The notes under the pieces were generated by a model. That model ran no database searches. It saw nothing but the letters and a program-made list of their open reading frames with translations, and had not been told where the DNA came from. A DNA stretch of 64,000 nucleotides from the NCBI GenBank assembly GCA_047495785.1, contig JBLDXI010000029.1, positions 3,720,001 to 3,784,000 of the forward strand, given 5' to 3'. This document shows, piece by piece, positions 59,138 through 64,000 of this stretch (the stretch's first letter is position 1; every line of letters starts with the position of its first letter). The position numbers and the translations under genes were made by a program. This DNA comes from Lepidodermella squamata. Lineage: Eukaryota; Gastrotricha.

Positions 59138-59649
59138 AGCTTTCTAGCTTAGGGGTTATTACGGATGATGACAGGAGGCCTTCAAATTTCATCACCGGCG
59201 AATTACAATAATATATCAAAAACTAAATAGTAAAACCAAAACTATCCTGCCGCATTCGACAACCCGTTCTGTGTAGATAACATGTTTTTCCGCGCGCTCG
59301 ACGATTTTACTTTATTTTATCAAAGCCCGATTGAAAGTATAGGAGTAATAGGAGAAAAATATGTGTATTTTAGATTCACTTTCGATCAAGTTATTTTAAT
59401 TCGATGAAAGCCCTCTTAATCTGGCTGCAATTGGTAGAAAAAGCACTTTAAACACAGCAAATGCGACAGTAAATGCGCGTCAACAAAAACAAAATATCTT
59501 TCGTCCGTTCCTTAATCCATCACAACAGCCATTACTTACACACAAATATGCATAACTACAAAACAGAGAATGAAAAGTTTACAGAAACCGATGCAAGCTT
59601 CCTTTTTTCTTTGCCGTTTCCAACCACGCCATGTTCCAAATCTATGCGA
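59138..59649. other. Convergence zone of the cysteine-rich array
   Basis: Copies to the left are on plus and those to the right on minus. No gene here apart from the tail of the orphan upstream module. Confidence 0.4.
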
Positions 59650-60257
59650 TTATGCTTTATAGCAAACCTCAAAGTCAGTGGCGCCATAGGCAATGCCGGT
59701 GGTCATTGTGACAGTGAACGGCGATAGAAGCAAGCAACAACCTTGATAAGTTGCGGCCCCGAATGCACCGCCTTTAGTAGCCTGAATGAGAACAGAGAAA
59801 ATGCCAATAAAAATGATATCATTCTAAAAGCTACCAGGGTGCTCGTAACTTCTACTACAATGGGAGTATAACCAGTATACGGGAAGCGGAAACAAAAAGG
59901 ACGGGGACTCCCATTGCTGTTTAGAGCTGTTAATCTGTAGGGTAAAGTTGCGCCAGCCTGTTGAACACGCGCCAACACGGGAGGGATGCCTGGAACCATA
60001 TCGTATATGACACTGTCAGCCCCTTTCACAGCATTACAGCATGCCGTAAATGACGGAAAAGTGTTCACCGCGGCGGCTGATGGCTGAAAAGAATACAGTT
60101 AGGTAATTGCCGTTTCACAGTTCGCATATACTGTTGTTCCAGTTGTAAGGACTGAGTCGCATGCCCCACCATTCGATGTGCAAAATGGAACATTAGTTTT
60201 TGCGAAATTTGTTGCATCGCCTTGGGTTTGCGTTATCACGCACAACTTGTACGTAGT
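59650..60257 (-). pseudogene. Cysteine-rich family, copy P4 (exon 1 missing)
   Basis: Exons 2-4 are clean: 60257-60132 (TTYKLCVITQTQGDATNFAK, VPFC), 60083-59835 (CCNAVKGADSVIYDMVPGIP) and 59781-59650 (GGAFGAATYQGCCLLLSPF, stop at 59652-59650). No exon 1 with signal peptide or Cys repeat is seen upstream to 61000. One cysteine in exon 3 is Arg (VLARVQQ). Either exon 1 lies elsewhere or the copy is dead; loss is more likely. Confidence 0.7.
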
Positions 60258-61001
60258 CTGGTTTTCATACATTCGAAGCTCAATGTAATAGGTAACAGAT
60301 GAAACCGACACTAGATTGAAGTCAAATTGGACCGACAAATAGTAGCTACTTCTCAGAATTTTCATTCATTACCTGTGAATCCTACCGACTCCGGATTTTT
60401 TATATGAAGTACTAATGCAATTTATTAATTATGAAAATTATTTTCAGCGCATTTGCATCTTGAGCAGATTTCACCCGCTTCCCGGCCCTACTCCTTTGCT
60501 AAACCATTTTTAAGGTTGATTTTCAACTTGCAACAACATTTATTTAATCAGACACCATGGGTATGAGTGTTTCGGCATTTTATACATATTTCGAGCGGAA
60601 AAACTAGTTTTCTTCAGAAAATAACCAACCATGTGGGAACAGGAATCCTAAACTTCGTGTTTCAGCCCTTGAAAATACTCTCGGGCTTAGCTTCCCTACG
60701 CCCGCGGGCATTTTCAGCGGGCCGAAATCTCGTTTCTGCCCTCAACACCGTTATGGATTCTTAAATTACCAACTCTCTAATCTAATGCATTTTCAAAGTT
60801 CAAATTATCGTGAAATACCAACGGAAATATAAATTTTTCTGCTCGCTACGCTCGCACACGAGAATTACTCTATCGGATCAAAAGTGCCAAGGCAGAAGCT
60901 GCTAAGGTCGATTCCGAAGAAGGCAGGCAATGTAAGGACAATTTTTTCTTTAATTCTAGAATAATACCAGATTTGTATTTCAAAAGCTGAATTGATAACT
61001 A
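60258..61001. other. P4 upstream, no exon 1 found
   Basis: A short GC-richer patch at 60660-60730 and otherwise nothing recognised. Confidence 0.4.
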
Positions 61002-61523
61002 GTGCTGTCTCTGCTCAACACAACTCAACACAACTCAAACTCAACACAATCGGAGACGAGTATCAGTTCGATTTTTGCTCCAACATTAGCTGTGAAATTT
61101 ACTAAAGTTGAAGTCACGCTCATTAGAAATGCGCTCGTCCGCTTTGTGGTTGATAAACTGCGGCCGACTTCTATCGTCGAGGATACATACCTACGACGCT
61201 TGTTGTTTGAAATTTACCAAATCGGTGCTCGCAAAGGTCCGGATAATGAAGAAAACTTCAAAGATTTGTTATCTGGAAGAACAGCGGTGACAGAACAAAT
61301 TTTGGAGTTAGCCACTGGAGCTGGGATGAAATTGCGCGATAAGTGCACGATTGTTTGTGATCATTGGAAGTCGGACGGTGGGCGCGAAATTCTCTCCGTC
61401 CTCGCTCCCGTGGTGACATTACTCGAAGGAATAGCGAAGCTTGAACGTAATAACGAACAAATTGAAATGGAATCCTCAATTGACCTTCCGATCATTTGGC
61501 AGTTTTCTTGCCATAAGATGTGA
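61002..61523 (+). pseudogene. Transposase-like remnant, possibly hAT
   Basis: An open frame without a sensible ATG encodes LIRNALVRFVVDKLRPTSIV EDTYLRRLL, then RTAVTEQILELATGAGMKLR, then TIVCDHWKSDGG. The order of a ..RPxSxVE.. segment, a short helix and a ..D.W.S motif recalls the N-terminal half of hAT transposases. The C-terminal half and the dimerisation domain are absent. It lies between P4 and P5. Confidence 0.4.
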
Positions 61524-61747
61524 CTTCGCCTCTCATTTTAGACCTTTAGGTGTATTTTCTTTGTTTACAATTTATTTTCGCGCTATTTTTAGTTTGTTTT
61601 TGATTAATTTGATAATTTGTCCTTTTCCTAATCCATTACAATAGCTATGACTAATACAAATATGCAAAACTACCAAAAAAGTGAATGAAAAAGTTGATTA
61701 AACCGATGCATGCGTTCTTTGCCGTTTCCAACCACGCCAACTTCCGA

Positions 61748-62780
61748 TCAGACTTTAATGCAATTCTCAAAGCCATTGATGCCATAGATGCCATTTGATC
61801 TGCTCAATGTGACATCAAACGGCGATAGCAGCAAGCAGCAACCATGAAAAGTTGAAGCCCCGAATGCACCTCCAGTGGTACCCTGAATGCGGGAAGAAAA
61901 CATTCCAATAAACAATGGTATCATTCTAAGAGCTACCAGGGTGTTCGTAACTGCTACTAAAGTGGCACCCATAGCAGTATATGGGAAGCGTAAACAAATA
62001 GCACGGGGAGTTCCATCGTTGTTTACAGCTGCTATTCTGTATGGTAAGGTTGTGCCGGCTTGTTGAATACACGCCAATACAGGCGGGGTGCCAGGAACCA
62101 TCTCGTATAACACACTATCAGCCCCTTTCACGGCATTACAGCATTCCGCAAATGACGGAAAAGTATTAATCGCGGCGGCTGATGGCTGAAAGGAATACAA
62201 TTAGGAAACTGCAATTTCACAATTCGCATAAATGTATACAGCCGTTTGAGTTTTAAGGACTGAGTTGCATGCCCCGCCATTCGCTGTGCAGAATGGAACA
62301 TTAAATTTCGCAAAATTTGTTGCATCGCCTTGTGTCTGTGTTATTTCACACAGCTTGTATGTAGTCTGGTATTTATACATTCAAAACTCAGTGAAATGCA
62401 TGTTTGAACGTTGTTCAACCAACCGGGCTTGCGCAAGCTTGGTCAACCGGGCATTGAGTTGCTGATTTGCCGACACAATTATTCGAACCAGTGTCGCAAA
62501 TGTTGGCAGGTGGTGTGCAGGTGCACGAAGGGGCCGGGGACCCGCCTTTCGCCACGCAGCTGTTCGTAGTGGCGTCACATACATTAGCCGATGTCACACA
62601 GGATGATCCAGAGTTGCAAGGGTTGGATGTCGTATAACAAGCCTTGCCGTTAGGGCAAGTCGCAACAGTAGGGGTTTCGATGACACCTGTTGACCTCGGG
62701 CATGGTGTTGTGGAAGCTGCAGGGCAAGCAACAGTAACCGCAAGCCCAGCTGCGAGAATTGCAAGGATAAAACACTCCAT
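61748..62780 (-). CDS. Cysteine-rich secreted protein, copy P5 (intact)
   Basis: Exons 62780-62424, 62365-62240, 62185-61937 and 61882-61748 are all in phase 0, giving 288 residues. The signal peptide MECFILAILAAGLAVTVAC is followed by the Cys-x5-6-Cys repeat (CPNGKACYTTSNPC, CTCTPPANIC), exon 2 with YKLCEITQTQG and VPFC, exon 3 with CCNAVKGADSVLYEMVPGTP, and exon 4 with GGAFGASTFHGCCLLLSPF ending CIKV. It is on the opposite strand to P3. Splice sites and reading frame are clean. Secretion and disulphide richness are inferred; role unknown. Confidence 0.85.
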
Positions 62781-62919
62781 GGAAAGATTTCAATATCTAA
62801 TTTGGGAAAAAGGGTATTTTATGACAACATGTTATGGTTTAAAAAAGGATTATTCAAAAGCTGAAAGGAGGTTTCCCTAAAAAGACATAGAAACGAAACA
62901 ATGGTATCTAAGAGCTACA

Positions 62920-63330
62920 CAGGTGGTTGTAAGTGCAATTAAACCGCTAAACGTAGCAGTAAAAGAAAAGCACATACAATAAGGACGGGAAGTTCCATAG
63001 TTGACTTGAGCTGCTAATCTGTATGGACGGACCTGTTGAACACAGGCCTAATCAAGTGGGGTGCCGGGAAAGACCTCTTATATGTTGTAAGACTCTGTTA
63101 CACGGCATTACAGCAATCTGCACAGGTCGGAAAGGTAGTAACTGGGGCGGTAGCCGGCTGAAAGGAAAACAGTTTGAAAATTGCAGTGTCACAATCTGCT
63201 TGGAAGCATGCAAGTGTTGAACTTTTAAGGACAGAGTTGCATCTCGACCAGGTTGCATTCGAAGTGCAAAATGGGACATTGGTTTTGCGTAATTCTGCGT
63301 AAGTTTTGCGCTCCAGAACGTGCCCATTTA
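62920..63330 (-). pseudogene. Cysteine-rich family, copy P6 (degenerate)
   Basis: Minus strand: exon 2 remnant (KTNVPFCTSNATWSRCNSVL) lacking the KLC..TQTQG part, then exon 3 (PATAPVTTFPTCADCCNAV) with TAA where Lys should follow, and more stops after it. Exon 1 is not seen, and no family exon 4 was found. Confidence 0.75.
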
Positions 63331-63689
63331 CTGTAAATTTAACAAATGTTAACGAATTCCGCTTTTCGCGGTCCAGCCGAGTTGTCGTTTCGAGCACGCC
63401 CGGGAACAAGATGGGAGCCATGGTTCGAAAACGAAAATTATTATTTCACAAATCTTTTTTCGGCAAATCTAGACATCAAATATTTTTTGAATAAATAACC
63501 GAACAAGACATATTTGTATATGTCCTTTCCTCGATTGTTCGCATTTAAGAAGATGAAGCATTAAACAAGCAGAATAGCAAGAATCCGATACACACTGAAT
63601 TTTCCCAACTGCAAGCGGTTATAAGTTAAGCATAGACAACTGATTATTATTATCCATCGAGGGCTCATCTATTAGCCACATGAGGCCAT

Positions 63690-64000
63690 CTATTTACGGC
63701 AGAACTCAAAATCAGCACCATAGGCTTCGACGGTGCCCAATGAGATAGTGAACGGCGATAGCAGCAAGCAGCAACCTTGGAAAGTTGAAGCCCCGAAAGC
63801 GCCGCCTTTAGTAGCCTGAATGCGAAAAGGCAAACTTAAATGAATGAAAAATGTTATCATTCTGAAAGCTACCAGTGTGTTCCTAACTTCAACGAAGTTA
63901 TAGTCATATGCAGTATAAGGGAAGCGCACACATGCAGCAGTGGGAGATCCATTGTAGTTGAAGGATGATAATCTGTAAGGTAAAGTTGTGCCGGCTTGTT
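63690..64000 (-). CDS. Cysteine-rich family, copy P7 (runs off the right edge)
   Basis: The exon 3 end (from the window edge to 63873, CVRFPYTAYDYNFVEVRNTL) and exon 4 (63815-63690, GGAFGASTFQGCCLLLSPF ... FEFCRK, stop at 63692-63690) are undamaged. The remaining exons lie beyond the window, so intactness cannot be judged. Confidence 0.75.
   Translation of the reverse strand, partial: QAGTTLPYRLSSFNYNGSPTAACVRFPYTAYDYNFVEVRNTLVAFRMITFFIHLSLPFRIQATKGGAFGASTFQGCCLLLSPFTISLGTVEAYGADFEFCRK

Larger units (their letters stand above)
58465..59230 (+). promoter_or_regulatory. Orphan upstream module, gene lost
   Basis: Aligns with the upstream modules of P1 and P3 (CGATTCGACGGCGACCAGC; GGTGGCGTGAAACTCTGCCA), but no family exon follows on plus. 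It is split by the inverted-repeat element at 58776-59137, after which the match resumes (GATGATGACAGGAGGCC TTCAAATTTCAT). It marks a lost fourth plus-strand copy. Confidence 0.6.

Noticed and set aside
60132-60365. Separate start codon for P4 at 60365
   Set aside because: The frame merely runs upstream of a good AG acceptor at 60258; the extra residues match nothing in the family.
1-64000. CRISPR arrays, bacterial operons, ribosome binding sites, rRNA genes
   Set aside because: The window is eukaryotic, with spliced genes throughout; no such structures were seen.

Overview
The window looks like nuclear DNA of a small-genome invertebrate. Genes are split by introns with GT..AG ends, many only 46-60 bp. 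The longest gene encodes a striated-muscle-type myosin heavy chain, and there are receptor tyrosine kinases, a type II membrane glycosyltransferase and secreted EGF-like and cysteine-rich proteins. The phylum cannot be fixed from the sequence. Very short introns would suit a nematode, tardigrade or rotifer, while the myosin lever-arm/rod junction (SWPWWKMY) and a TTAGGG-like tract do not point to one group.

Layout. (1) 1-10.5 kb, minus strand: a myosin heavy chain from its start codon through the motor into the rod, running off the left edge. A Mutator-like (MULE) transposon with about 212-bp inverted ends and an 8-bp target duplication sits in its last visible intron. (2) 11.8-42.3 kb, all minus strand: a cluster of receptor tyrosine kinases of two types, A and B, arranged as tandem B-then-A units. 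Unit B2-A2 (42.3-33.2 kb) looks intact. Unit B1-psiA has a good B1 (30.4-22.7 kb) and a wrecked A copy (22.1-17.5 kb). The third unit has only the last exon of its B gene (17.2 kb) in front of an intact A1 (17.1-12.05 kb). A degraded LINE with a 5' inversion lies at the joint of the duplication (31.2-32.6 kb). (3) 44-48.2 kb, plus strand: a DXD glycosyltransferase and a secreted LamG + four-EGF protein. (4) 50-64 kb: an array of seven copies of a secreted cysteine-rich family, three on plus and four on minus, of which two look complete, four are damaged or partial and one runs off the window.

Main discovery candidate. Both kinase types have ectodomains built as signal peptide, LamG-like domain, linker, second LamG-like domain, and then a segment with the spacing of a chymotrypsin-type (S1) protease but without its catalytic residues, followed by a transmembrane helix and a tyrosine kinase that keeps its catalytic motifs. 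I do not know a described receptor kinase with this LamG-LamG-S1 pseudoprotease layout. The secreted LamG-EGF protein next door shares the same LamG style and could be a soluble relative or partner; that is inference.

The non-coding space is crowded with inverted-repeat DNA elements. Several have boundaries that can be checked against an empty paralogous site inside this same window. Three short ones carry tRNA-like sequences in their centre.
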